A program made the position numbers and the translations under genes. Below the pieces are notes generated by a model. That model ran no database searches. It was not told the origin of the DNA and was given only the letters and a program-made list of their open reading frames with translations. Shown here in pieces: positions 45,371 through 57,512 of a stretch of 64,000 nucleotides of DNA. Numbering within the stretch: the first letter of the stretch is position 1; each line of letters begins with the position of its first letter. Location: contig NC_037091.1 in NCBI RefSeq assembly GCF_002994745.2, positions 38,562,112-38,626,111 on the forward strand, given 5' to 3'. The DNA is from Rosa chinensis. Lineage: Eukaryota; Streptophyta; Magnoliopsida; Rosales; Rosaceae.

Positions 45371-48300
45371 ATGGATAAGTCTTGGATGCATGCTGATAGG
45401 AGATCACATACATATAAGCTAGGTGTTCAGGAATTCCTTAAGTTTGCTGTAGAGAATGCAAGCGATATAGATCATATCTGCTGTCCCTGCGCTAAATGTG
45501 GGGGTACAGATGGGTTTTTATCAGCTAGGATGATAAAAGATCATCTATATTGGAATGGTATAGATGAGAGTTACAAAGATTGGGTATGGCACGGAGAACC
45601 TTCTAGGGCAACGATGAATGCCATTGAAGGGATATCTGAAGCTACTGTTGATATGGTAGAAGATGGAGATGGGGCAGATAATATAGGGCTGGAAGATCAG
45701 GGAGAAAATAGGGCTGGTGAGGATGAGCAGTTTATCGATAATGGTGAGGAAGAGCAGTTTGTTGATAATGGTGAGGATGAGCAGTTTTCAGTAGAATCAA
45801 ATGACTTCATGAAGCTAGTTGAGGATGGAGATAAAGCTTTGTACCCTGGTTGTACGAAGCACATAAAATTAAATGCACTTATACAGACCTATAACCTTAA
45901 AGCAAAACATGGCATGTCTAATGTGTGCTATTCTGACATGTTGATCATGATCGCCATGTTTCTTCCTGAAGGTAATGAGATACCAAGTTCACATTATGAG
46001 GCCAAAAAGACTTTGGTTTCATTAGGAATGGACTACAAAAAGATACATGCATGTCCTAATGACTGCATTTTGTATAGAGGACAGCATGCTGATGCAACTA
46101 GTTGTCCTACATGTGGGGAGTCAAGGTGGAAATTAGGGAAAGATAGTACTGTGAAGCAAGGGGTACCTGGGAAGGTATTGTGGTACTTTCCCCCAATCCC
46201 AAGGTTCAACCGCATGTTTCAGTCCACAAAAACTTCCAAAAGCCTAACTTGGCATGAGTATGAGAGGAGGAAGGATGAGTTTATGCGTCATCCGGCAGAT
46301 TCCCCCACTTGGAAGTTAGTGGACCAAAAATGGCCAGACTTTGGCAATGACCCTAGGAACCTCAGACTTGCACTTTCATCCGATGGTTTCAATCCCCACA
46401 GCTCTTTGAGCAGTAGATATTCTTGCTGGCCAGTTATACTAGTTACGTATAACCTCCCACCATGGCTGTGCATGAAAAGGAAGTTCATGATGCTAACTAT
46501 GCTGATTTCAGGACCTAAACAACCCGGAAATGACATTGATGTGTACTTGCAGCCCTTAGTTGATGATTTAAAAGCTTTGTGGGATGGGATAGATGGAGTC
46601 TATGATGCATTTAGAGGAGAATACTTCAAACTGAAAGCTGTTCTCTTTTGGACAATTAATGACTTTCCTGCTTATGGGAACTTGTCGGGCAGTGTCACTA
46701 AGGGATACAATGGCTGTCCTATATGTTGTGAGAACACAAAACCTCATCGGTTGTCTCATGGACAAAAGATGAGCCATATTGTTCACCGGAGATGGTTACC
46801 GCGCCATCATCCTTATAGAAGGCAGACTAAGGAGTTCAATAACCTACCAGAATATGAAACTGCCCCTGAACCTTTAAGTGGAGAAGAGGTCTTGCAAAGG
46901 GTTGAGGGGATGAACCGACCATTCGGTAAAAAGAACCCTTCTCCAACATATAAGGGTCTAGAAGATGAAAGCAGACCTTGTTGGAAGAAGAAGTCCATAT
47001 TCTTTGATCTTCAGTATTGGAAATTTCTTCCGGTTCGACATAATCTCGATGTCATGCACATTGAGAAGAATGTATGCGATAGCATTATCGGTACATTATT
47101 CAACATTCCTGGAAAAACAAAGGATGGAGTCGCTGCTAGGTTGGATATGGTAGATATGGGCATAAGGACTGGTTTGGCACCAGAACCTGGGAAAAAAAAA
47201 AGACAAGCTGCCTTTGGCAACTTGGAATCTGCTGGTAGAAGAGAAAAGAGCAATGTGCATGTCTTTTTTCAGCATGAAAGGTCCTTACGGAATTTCCTCA
47301 AATATAAGGAATCTTGTTTCCTTGGATGACCTAAGGCTGGTAGGGCTCAAATCACATGATTGTCATATGGTCATGCAACAGCTACTTCCTATTGCTATAC
47401 GTTCAAGTTTAGAGAAGCCAGTCTGGTATGCAATCATTCGGTTTTGTTTGTTCTTTAAGGCTATATGCAGTAAAGTGATAGATGTTAGAGAGCTAAAAAA
47501 AATGCAAGAAGACCTCGTTCTGACAGTTTGTGAGCTTGAAAAGTATTTTCCACCTTCGTTTTTCGACATCATGATTCATCTCACAGTTCATCTTGTCAGA
47601 GAAGTTGAGCTTTGTGGACCAGTATTCTTTAGGTGGATGTACCCTTTTGAACGGTACATGAAAACCCTCAAAGGCTATGTTAGAAATCGAAACCATCCAG
47701 AGGGTTGCATTGCTGAGTCCTATATTGCTGAAGAAGCCGTGGAATTTTGCTCAGAACGTGCACTTTCTGAAGATACAGTTGGCATCCCATCAGTAGGCAT
47801 ATTTGATGTAAGTTGCAGCAAACCCTTATCTGGTGCTACTATTGTATCTGTCTATGGAAGGGAGTTGGAGCTAGCACATCTATGTGTGTTACAGAATACA
47901 GAGGAAGCAAGACCATACTTCGAGTAAGTATAAATTACACTTTCAATCTATTGTTTACATTTGTACAGCTTTTCGCAGTTAAAAATGTTAGTTTTGATCA
48001 CATTTATAATTTTGCAGAGAACATATGGAGATTTTGAAGCATACCTATCCAAGGTTCAAAAAAAATGAAAATTGGCTGACCAATAAGCAAAATTTAACTT
48101 TTGTTAGCTGGATAAAGGAGAGGGTACGTGTCGTTAACAAAAGTATCAATTTTAATACCTAGGAACGTGATGATGTTAATATGTTTTGGTGGCTGTGCAT
48201 TAATATGTTTATATGTTTTCATAGGTTCTTGAAGAATTGGGCATTCCTAATCATGGAATCTCTGAAACTTTGAGGTGGATTGCAGATGGACCGAATCCGG

Positions 48301-48878
48301 ATGTACCTACATTTTGTAGTTACATGGTCAATGGGGTTCATTTCAATACCAAGGAACGTGATGATGTTAGGAAAGTGCAAAATAGTGGTGTTTTCCTAAA
48401 TGCCCGTGCTTTACAAGTATCTAGTGCGAAGGACAAAAACCCCAAACTGGATGATATGCAATTTTATGGGGTGATTACATCAATTTGGGAGATGGACTAT
48501 CAACAGTTTAGAATCCCTGTGTTTAAGTGTGATTGGGTTGAAAATGCCAAGGGCATTATAGTAGATGAGTTTGGGTTTACGTTGGTAAACTTGAATAGGA
48601 TAGGTCATGTGGCCGATCCATTTGTTTTAGGTAAGGATGTGAAACAAGTATGGTATGCATCTGACCCTCTTGATGATGATTGGTCAGTAGTTATTCAATG
48701 TTCTGATAGAGATTATGCCCACGATGGGGATGAAGAAGAAGAGCTTGACAATTTGGAACTTGAGCAACAGCCCTTTGTAGCAAGAATGCCAGCAATTGAG
48801 TCGTATGACAATGCAGTTGGTGATGATGAGAATCGCTACTTGCGAGAAGGGAATGAAGGGATATGGGTTGATAAATGA
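45371..48878 (+). CDS. CACTA TNP2-type transposase (three exons, one poly-A frameshift)
   Basis: Exons: 45371-47923, 48018-48123 and 48225-48878. The protein starts MDKSWMHADRRSHTYKLGV with the transposase-associated zinc-binding domain (HICCPCAKCGG). It continues through the TNP2 core (YSDMLIMIAMFLPEGNEIP, CPNDCILYRGQHADATSCP, WKFLPVRHNLDVMHIEKN), then a DUF4218-like part (GLKSHDCHMVMQQLLPIAI, FDIMIHLTVHLVREVELCG, RWMYPFERYMKTLKGYVRN), and ends with a DUF4216-like exon. It would cut and join the CACTA ends. In exon 1 the frame changes at ten A's (47192-47201); nine A's would give one continuous frame. The actual protein therefore needs slippage, a corrected base, or is lost. Confidence 0.9.
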
Positions 48879-49117
48879 TAAATCTCCCCTAAACCCATTT
48901 GTAGTATAGGCAGTTAATGTTGAGGCACTTTTAGCATGTGTAATGATCATTTTTTTATGATTTCTGATAATGCAAAATGGTTGAATTCTCATTTACTTAT
49001 TAGACGTTATAAATATTATGAACTTGATTGTATTTGCTTTTGTGTTTATTTTTGTATCGCAACACTTAATTATTATAAATGAAAAGCTGACTGTATTTGG
49101 TTTTGTGTTTTCAGATT

Positions 49118-52100
49118 ATGGCACCTTCAACGCGAAGACCTTCATCTCAAGCACTAGCAATGGCTAAGAGAATGAGAGAAATTCAGTTGGGGACAAGGTG
49201 TACTACCAAGAGATCAAAGGGAACCAGTAAGGCTTCAGTACACGGTGCATCAAAGGCCTTGTCGTTGAAGCGACGACGTCATTCGAAGGGTTCAAAAGCT
49301 GTCAGAAAAGAAGGACTGAAGTTGCTTAAACGAGGGTGTGTAACTATGTGTCGCATTGTGAGGAGAAAAATTATTGGAAAGAAGATGACAGTTAGCTTTA
49401 ACGATAAAGGAGAACCAATAGGGAAAGCTGGTAAAGAAATGCAGTCATATATTGGGGTGTTAGCTCGCAAGAAGGTTGCAATCTCGAATCCTACATGGAA
49501 CGATGTTTTAATGGAACATAAAAACAAAATCTGGGAAGGCGTAAAGGTATGATCCATATTTCCTAATTTTTGATCTTTTGGTATTTCTTATGTGTTGCAT
49601 ATGATTGATGCTTACTTGTTCAGTTACTTATGCGTTGTTGGTTGCTATTTTCATGTATATAGTTGGCGTTTCTGTTGCGTCCAGAACACAAAAGAATGGT
49701 TTTAATCTCAGCAGGACGGAAATGGAGAGAATTCAAGAGTCATTTGACTACCCGCTACATTCTCCCTTATAGGGATAACCCTGAAATGATCGAGTCTCGT
49801 CCAGAGGACTATCTTTTCATTAATCAACGGGATTGGGAGATTTTTGTAAAGGATAGGTTGTCTGACACATTCCTGGTAAGTAAGAACTATTTGGCAGTTA
49901 CTATTTTGTACATATTGATTGAGTGTTTACAAGTTAAGCATGTAATGAGTGACCTTGTTATGTAGGAACTGCATGAGAAACAGAAAAAAAAAAAAAAGGG
50001 CCTTAAATAAGTATCCTCATCGGATGTCACGTAAAGGATACGCTGGATTGGAGGAAGAACTGGTTAGTAATCAGTTGCATGTTTCATGGTTTGTACATAC
50101 TGATTTATTATACAATGGTATAAATATTGACTTGATCAATTTATATAGTCTGGATGTATGAGTGACTCTGAACTTGATCGTGCAACGATGTGGATTAAGG
50201 CACGTCAGGACAAGAATGGTGGGTTTAAAAATCCTTTGGTAGAGGAGAAGGCCAAAAAAATTGTAAGTCGTTTCAATTTGGTTTGAGATCAGCCCTTTGA
50301 ATGTAATGTTACACCATCAATACTTTCGTATATATCTCACCCCCAAACACATGTATTTTCAGGCTGCTTTGAAGAAAAAGGAGGTTGAGGGAGAGTTAAG
50401 CACTTCGGGTGCAGATGATGTATTAACCTTAGCATTACGAAATCCTGAAAATACTGGAGTAGTAAGAGGAGTGGGAGGTAGTGTGAGGAAATCTACATAT
50501 TTTAACCTCCCAAAACGTCGAAAGCAAAGTGTTGAACAAACTGTTAGGTTAAGTGTTCAGAAGATAATGGAACAAGAGAGGGAGAAGATATTAGCAGAAG
50601 AACGAGCAATTTGGGAGGAGAGATTTAGGAGGTTAGTAGAGAAGCTTGGTGCGAGTGCTTTGCAAACTGAGTCCCCCAAAGTTTCCACCATTGACAAGCA
50701 AGTGGGTTCTGGACAAGGAAGTTGTTCAAATTTGCAAGAGAAGGCCGTTGTGGGAAGTGAAAAACTGATTTCTGCCACTGTTAAGAAGTCTTTGGATTTA
50801 GAACATCTTCAGGAGCCATCAACAGAATTTTTGGAATTAAAACTTCCTCTTCAGGAGCCAGTAAAAGATGTGAATCCCATTAGTGGAGTGAAGTTGAATG
50901 CTACTGCGAAAGATGTCAAAAATAGTGAGGTGGTTGTTGATCTGGAAATCCAGAAGGGTTCAATTCAGGTAATTGTAAATGTGTTCTACATTAAACCATT
51001 ACATCGTTTAGTTAGATGATGTGTTATGCTGCCATGTTACATTATTTGATCAACTATCTTATATAGTGTCTCATTATAACACTTTATCATTTTTAGGTAG
51101 AAACAATTGAGAAAGAGTGCCGATTGGCTACAGGTTCAATCGATAATGTTGTAGCAATTGCAACAATTACAGAAGTCAATGGTGAAAACAATAGCCAGCT
51201 TATCCATGGTGTTCCATTGCTCAAGGGAAATAGGCGTGTGTCAATTGTCACTTCTCTAGTGGATGAAGCTAAGCTTCCATTTCCGATCAAAGATGAAATA
51301 GTGACTGTTCGAGATGCTATCGGGACTTATGTGGCCTGGCCTGAAAACCTTATAATTTTTCAATGCGAGTCTAAGGTAACAAATAGTACTTATAACTTCA
51401 TTTAAATGTACCTTAAAGTTAATTCTTGCTTTGATGACTTGTCCCTACTGATTTGTACCATTTTCTGTTACACAAGCAGACGGCAGCAAAGAGTAAAGGA
51501 TTGAAGAAGAGAAAAATTGCAGTTGAAGATGATGATGAAGAGGAAGATATAGACACTGCATCACTGCCACCAACTACTCCTGCATCTCTTATTGCGGTAT
51601 GCAATTGGGCCAAAGAAAGAATGAGAAATGCTCAAACAATTATCTGCGAGTTCGATGAAAAGATTTTCGGACATCCTTCCAAAACTTTTATTTGCAAACA
51701 TGATATTAATAACTTTGTTACCATGAAGGAAGTATCGGGCAGCTGCATAGGCATCTATATTCGGTAACCTACTCGCATTAGTTGGAATTTACATATACGT
51801 GTCATAAAACTTATGGTTTAATGTTGCGTTCTTTCATTTGTAGCTACCTATATTGTGTGTTGAAAAAAACAAAAATGGTAGATATGGTTGGATTTATGGA
51901 CAATACAGATGTTGGTGCCATTGGGTGTGGCAGTCCAATTGAGCGTTCCCGTGCTATCGCCGATAGGCTAAAACGAGCAAAGCGTGGTCAGATTATTTTG
52001 GTGCCATATAACTCTGGGTATGTAATCTCCATGCATTGGATACATGCTTTCTGAAATTGATATGGTCCTGAATATATTGTGATTTGATGTCCATTGTCTT

Positions 52101-53188
52101 GAAATGTGAATTTTTTTTTTTCTGCTTTGAAGATGTCATTGGATGCTAACTGTACTCAGTCCTGAAGAAGACATTGTCTACTTCATGGATCCATTAAAGA
52201 GGAGACTCTGCACAGGAGAGTGGAAGAATATTGTTGATAAGTAAGTGGATGTTTTTAGTAGTAATGGACTTAATTTAAACTGATGTTTCAGCTGCATATT
52301 AACACAAATTTTCTGCTAATTTTAAAGTGGCATCAAAATACATAATGCTCAACTCAAGAGGCAGGGCAGAAAGACAACTACTTGGAAAAACTGTGCGGTA
52401 TGATTATGAAACCTTTTTTTGAAACAGTTTTTATAATTTTTGTTCGAGAAGTTGGTTATTCCCGAATGAGTTTTGCCCATTGTTGGTATTTAATATACTT
52501 TTTTTAGGGTATTCCTGAGCAAAAGACGGACAAAGACTGTGGATATTATGTAATGAGATATATGAAGGAAATAGTGGAAGATAAGAGCTTAGATTTTTTC
52601 ACCAAGGTAATACTAGTTGAGGTTGCTTGGAATATAGTTACTGAAATTTTGGTTGCTATTGTGTTTCATGTGTTTGGGTGAATATGACTTTTGGTTGGTG
52701 TTGGTTGCTTGGATTATGTCAAGGTTGTCCAGAATGCTTGAAATTTTGGTTGCTGTTGTTTTACATGTCTTTTGTTGAACAATGACATGTATATGTAATT
52801 TTTTGGTTAATGTCGATTGCTTGGATATGTCAGGAAAGTCCAAAATCCCTTAAATTTTGGTTGTTGTTGTTTTGAATGTGTTTTAGTGAAGATGTCATAT
52901 ATATAATAACTGCATTTGCTGTTGGTTGCTTGGATTATGGTTATTGAAATTTTGATGTCAATTACTAAGTGGCATATGTGCTCAGATTACAAAACTTTGT
53001 CAAGGTTGTCCAGAATACATAATGCTCAATGACGTACAGCTATAGATTCTTTTTGCAAATTTGTCCATTACTAACTACAAACTAATTTATTTCAGTGGGA
53101 GAGAAGAGGCAAAACAACATATACCCAGGAAGATATTGATGTGGTCAGAAATGAGTGGGCAAAGTTTATGGTGAAGACATATATGTAA
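49118..53188 (+). CDS. CACTA second gene: En/Spm-associated protein with C-terminal Ulp1-like cysteine protease
   Basis: About eleven exons on the plus strand. Exon 1 starts MAPSTRRPSSQALAMAKRM; exon 2 (49663-49875) has RKWREFKSHLTTRYILPY; then YPHRMSRKGYAGLEEEL, as in plant transposase (Ptta/En/Spm) proteins. A coiled-coil-like stretch (about 50550-50650), a module with VHGVPLLKGN-like and TYVAWPENLI phrases (51097-51375) and an acidic linker follow. The last exons encode a C48 (Ulp1) peptidase core: HWMLTVLSPEEDIVYFMDP with the catalytic His and Asp, and DCGYYVMRYM with the catalytic Cys, ending VRNEWAKFMVKTYM. A run of 14 A's (49984-49997) puts exon 3 one base out of frame. Its role in transposition is unknown. 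Confidence 0.85.
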
Positions 53189-54365
53189 GCATTGCGCTTG
53201 GTACTTATGGAGCTATATCTTCTTTTTAGTTCAGTTGAAACTTTGTTCTATGGATTTGGTTGGACATGAGTTGATGCTTGTACTTTGAATTGATAATGTA
53301 AGATTTGCGAGAATGATGTATGAGAATGATGAAGTAAATGACAACTTTGAATTTCATATCTGCCTATTTCCAGATCAATTGTACAAACTCAAGTCCAACA
53401 ACATATATATGAATGTAACTGTTGTAGTGCAAACTATCACACAACACAAAAGAAAGGTCCAAATAAAGCTTATTGTCTGAGGAGAATTCAGACAACACCT
53501 TTATATACCAACTTGTCATCTTAAGCCATTCAGACAACATAGGCATCTATTAACTTGTCATCTCAAAGATATTCAGACAACATTTGCATCTACCAACTTG
53601 TCATCTTAAGCTAGTGTAGACAACAATGGCATCCAGCAATTTGTTGTCTTAAAGGAACACCGACAAGAAGAAGGAAGGAATATTGTGGTCTGAGGTTCAT
53701 TCAAGACAACAAATTCATCAACATTAATGTTATCTTAAATTACATTTAGACAACATCAGTATCATCAAACTTGTTATATAACTGTTAATTCAGACAACAA
53801 GAAGAAGAAAAAATGTGTTGTCTGAAATTCATCCGATACAACACATGCTTAATTAATTTTGTTATATTAATTGAATTTTAGACAACATTGGAATCTAGAT
53901 AATTGTTATCTTAGAGATATTCAGACAACACACGGTAATTGAAGATGTAGTCTGAGGTTCACCCGAGACAACACCATATCGAGCAAATTGATATTTGTAA
54001 TACATTTCACACAACATTTGGTAATCAAAAATGCTTGTGTGATGTTTACTTCACACATCAGGTCTCATACAATATTGTCGTTGAAAATATATAGCAGACA
54101 ACAAAGGCTTGGAAAGATTGTTGTGCTTGGTGAATTTCACTCAACACCCCGACAATAGGCTGTTGTCTGAGTTCATACCCGACAACAGACTACCGTCATG
54201 AATCGAAATTTGGTAAATTTAGACAACACATATTTAGGTACACATGTTGTGTGAATGACCAGAGAGACAATTAAAAAAGAATGTTGTCTGATGGGGGAGA
54301 TCAGACAACACGCCAGTTTACAACATCTCCATTTTCATTCAGACAACAGGCTTTTGACTGTTGTC
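53189..54365. repeat. Right subterminal repeat region of CACTA
   Basis: From about 53440 to the tip, about twenty copies of (C/T)AGACAACA or its complement TGTTGTCTGA lie in both orientations at irregular spacing. Such clusters bind the TNPA-type accessory protein and bring the ends together. 53189-53440 is the 3' untranslated part of the preceding gene. Almost all words here carry CAAC, not CGAC. Confidence 0.8.
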
Positions 54366-54390
54366 TGATTCACTTTGTGTAGTAGTGTAA

Positions 54391-54472
54391 TTAGCACTAA
54401 TTAACTAATTGGCTGACTAATTATAACAAACTGAGACTTGGACTTGAGCAGCACTATATGTCATCTTAACCA
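54391..54472 (-). repeat. Copia-3 5' LTR, part 2
   Basis: 82 bp continuing the LTR after the CACTA element (TTAGCACTAATTAACTAATTG...GTCATCTTAAC). It ends against CAGGAGCGGATCC with no recognisable target duplication. Confidence 0.85.
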
Positions 54473-54717
54473 GGAGCGGATCCAGGATTCAATTGTTATC
54501 TAGGCTAATTAGAAGTGCACAATTTTTTTTTTTTTCTTTTTTTTTTGAGGTTTGGAACCCAGTGGGAGGCTCATCCTCACGAATTTAATATTTTCAATCA
54601 AAACATATAACGGATGGGACATAAAACCAAACCTCATAAATTAAAAACTACAAGCATACATTTGTTGTAAAACATATATATAATTCTAATGGGTTTGTGA
54701 AAAAATATAAAGAATTT
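54473..54717. other. Possible truncated DNA-transposon end and AT-rich filler
   Basis: The words CAGGAGCGGATCCAGGATTC at 54471-54490 resemble a terminal sequence common at the tips of plant hAT elements. No partner end was found nearby, so this may be a truncated copy that removed the outer flank of Copia-3. Confidence 0.35.
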
Positions 54718-56173
54718 ACTATATACTAAAGCTCCTGCACTATTCATTTTACTGTTCATCTGTGGTATATGAAATGACTCTTTTGCCCTCTATTTTTTGT
54801 TAACTACGGCCCTGCCATTCAGTCGTTCTAGAATCCTCCCTCTTTTTGGATTTTTTGCGCGGAGAGAGAAGAGTGCAGCGGAGGAGGGAGAGAAAAGGAG
54901 AGTTTGTTTCCGCCGTGCCCAGAATAGCCCAATAGAAATCGGAGAAGATGTGCAGTCCTTCCAACCTTCCTCGGGTAGTGATCGATTACCATACACACCT
55001 ATCGGCTTGATGTCCTTTTTTTTTTTTTGTCTTTGTCTTGATTTTAGTCATTAGTTCTGCACATACCTGGGATTTGAGTGAAGTAACAGAGGACGGACTG
55101 TATTGTGGCCACTGAGCTTGCGAAGCCCCTCACTGCTTATTGCATGTAAGATTAGCTCAATTTAATTACTTTAGTTCAATTTTCTGATTATTTACGTCTG
55201 CACAGATCAAACTTTTGGAGAAAAAATAATGTGTGTGATTGAATTGTGATACTAAGAATGGAAACTGATTAGACATAGCTCAAAATGGGTGAAGCTTATA
55301 TTTTCAAGCTTTCCTTTATCCTCAACATCTGCTTAAGGCTTTTCAGTTGAGATATTATTGGAGTGGTGTTTTTCTGATTTGACTCTGGTGAGTTCTTCGG
55401 GAGACATTACTGTTTTGTTTTTTTTCAAGACTTCTGGTTAGTTACTTTCGAGAAGGTGTGTTCCTGCAGATTTGTTAATACATATCTGACTATTAACAAA
55501 TCAAATGATGGTGATCAATGACAAGAAATCTGTTTCTGCTGTTAATGTTCTCTCACATAATGGTGACTAATGACAAGAATTAAATTCGATCTTATTCTCT
55601 GACTTCTTCATGCAGCATTGACAACGCATTTGGTACATGAAGTGGAACTAATTTTTTAGGACACATCAACAATATACCCTGATAATACAAAACATTTGAT
55701 AGTTAACTAAAAGTAAACGATATCAAGTAGTAGGAAATTGGTTTTAATTTTAATATTGATTGAGATTTTATTGATTTGTATATGTTATTGAAAGGCTTTT
55801 CTTGATTTTGTTTTTTTCAGGCAATGACAGAAACGAGTTTGGAGTAGAATCTCAGCCAAAAGAGGCTGAGGAAAGTGTGGTAAGTGATTCTCAACATCTG
55901 CATTACGAATTGTGTGGCTGCTCAATTGGTTTACGAGTTTGAGTTGCGAATGGAAGTTCTTTTGCATTTTATTATTCTTAGACTACTTATAAGGTTGGAT
56001 TAGTTGCTAACATGCCTTCTGGGTTTTGTACTTTTAGACTACTTATAGAAGTTCTTTTGCATTTTTATTATTCTTAGGTTCCATACTTTTGTCAAATTTG
56101 TAGTAATTTCATAATCAATTTGTTCATTATAAAGAGTTTAGGATGATCACATCTCATTTCTATACTATTGACC

Positions 56174-56302
56174 ATGGCAAGAGCTCCATGTTGTGACAAA
56201 GCTAATGTCAAAAAAGGACAGTGGTCTCCTGAGGAAGATAAAGCTAAGTCTTGGGACTCATGGAACTGGTGGCAATTGGATTCATCTGCCACAAAAAGCT
56301 GG
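56174..56302 (+). pseudogene. R2R3-MYB first-exon fragment (frameshifted)
   Basis: Starts at ATG 56174 with MARAPCCDKANVKKGQW and SPEEDK, the N-terminus of an R2R3-MYB transcription factor. After about 25 codons the frame shifts; the next frame reads LGTHGTGGNWIHLPQKAG and ends at a GT splice site, just where the first MYB intron normally lies. Codons between SPEED and LGTHG are missing. The GTGGNWI block suggests the RAX/MYB36-like subgroup. No second R repeat follows, so this is a gene piece, probably carried by the surrounding Helitron. Confidence 0.8.
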
Positions 56303-56791
56303 TAAGTTTATTAAAGGGTCTTCCTAAACTGGAACCAATCTTTAAGGATTTAAATGCCAATATGTATGGCAACCACGTATCCTATTGCATGTAAAGTAAA
56401 TGGTTTTATTATGTTAGATTCTTAATGGAATTCTGGAATCGAATTTGGAATTTGTATTATTGGTTTTGGCTCATGATTGGTTTCATCAAGATCTTTAATT
56501 TAAACTTAGATAGTCACTCGAATTTGGTAAAGGAGTTAATGTCACTCCTGGCTCACAGGTGATATTAATTCTGCCACAATGACATTGTAAACCTAGCAAC
56601 CAGTATGATTTGTTACCTGTTGTTTTGTTTTATGCTATGCCTTCAAATTTTTGACAATATTCGGATAAATGGTAGAAATTCTAATGACCTAAAATAAAGC
56701 CCAAATATGTTTTTAATTCCGGAACATTTTGTTCTCTGTTTATCATGAACTTATGACAACCTTGCTTTTGTTGTTTTTCTATCTAAAACAG

Positions 56792-57512
56792 GCTTTTAGA
56801 TTCTTCAACAAGAATCAAGTTGACCACATTAAGGTAAGAAGTAATCTTCTATATGTATATTTGTTTTGTTAAATGAGGGCCAGGCTTGGTCAAAAAGTTC
56901 TATGTTGAGGGTGGTACAATGCGCACCCACTGCGTAACTTACATACCAAATTTTGAGGGTGGTACAGTGAGGGCTTGGTCAACATAATCTTCTATGTGTC
57001 TATTTGCCAAAAAGTTCATTCAAGTCTGTGATGTTAACCAACTGATCGATTTTTTGATTTGAATCAAAGAGTTTCCAGTTTCTGAACATAGAATATTACT
57101 CTAGCTGTAGATGAATAACACTTCTAGCTGAATTTTGATTGAATTTCTTTTCAAACTTCTTTGTTTACTTCAACAATTTTAATTTCTATCATAATTTACA
57201 CTTTCAGTTTTGTACAGCTCCCAAACTGAGATTTAGTTGATAATCTAAGAAAACAAACTTATACCAAAAGCAAATAGAAAAGGCTTGATTTTGAAACAAA
57301 CCGTCTTTCTACGGTTATTTTTTCAACTTCCGCACATCATTACTTTTATTCAGTTTTCTGCTCCGATCTACTCCCAAGTTCTGAATTTTGTTGATTTAGT
57401 ATATGTTTATGTAATGTCCATTTGAATTGTATTTAACAGGGTGATCAGAACACGTGGTTTTCTAATAAAGAAGCCAAGCTGCCGAAATTGCAGAAAGTCA
57501 CCCCTCAATTTG
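56792..57512 (+). pseudogene. Two unassigned exon-like fragments
   Basis: 56792-56833 (between ACAG and GTAAGA) reads AFRFFNKNQVDHIK. 57440-57512 (after AACAG) reads GDQNTWFSNKEAKLPKLQK then VTPQF. Both have plausible splice borders and the same orientation as the MYB fragment. I do not recognise the family, and they may come from one captured gene. Confidence 0.3.

Larger units (their letters stand above)
41699..54387 (+). mobile_element. CACTA (En/Spm-type) DNA transposon, 12.7 kb, with two genes
   Basis: Ends are perfect 22-bp inverted repeats beginning CACTACTACACAAAGTGAAT (41699-41720, 54366-54387), with the 3-bp target duplication TAA (41696-41698, 54388-54390). Subterminal regions are filled with CAGACAAC/CAGACGAC words, the usual landing sites for the element's DNA-binding protein. 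It holds a TNP2 transposase gene (45371-48878) and a second gene (49118-53188) with an En/Spm-associated N-terminal part and a Ulp1-like protease at its end. Each gene has a one-base frame problem at a poly-A run. It is inserted in the 5' LTR of Copia-3. Confidence 0.96.
35726..54472 (-). mobile_element. Copia-3: decayed Copia retrotransposon, 5' LTR split by a CACTA transposon
   Basis: The left (3') LTR is 35726-36003. The right (5') LTR is 41503-41698 plus 54391-54472, separated by the CACTA element. Without CACTA the element is about 6.06 kb. The polypurine tract is GAGGAGGGA next to 36003, and the primer site (minus sense) TGGCATCAGAGC is at 41491-41502, one base off the usual Met site. 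LTRs differ at several positions and pol is broken in many places, so it is old. No matching target duplication was found: CATAC on the left, but the right LTR runs straight into CAGGAGCGGATCC. Confidence 0.9.

Noticed and set aside
35721..54477. Target-site duplication for Copia-3
   Set aside because: The left flank CATAC has no match at the right end; the outer right flank seems to have been replaced by CAGGAGCGGATCC sequence.
54471..54490. hAT transposon start
   Set aside because: The tip-like sequence is present but no second end or 8-bp duplication was found, so only a possible truncated end is listed.
57440..57512. Homeobox-like word NTWFSNKEAKL
   Set aside because: Too short and not matching the WFxNxR recognition helix; not enough to call a homeobox fragment.
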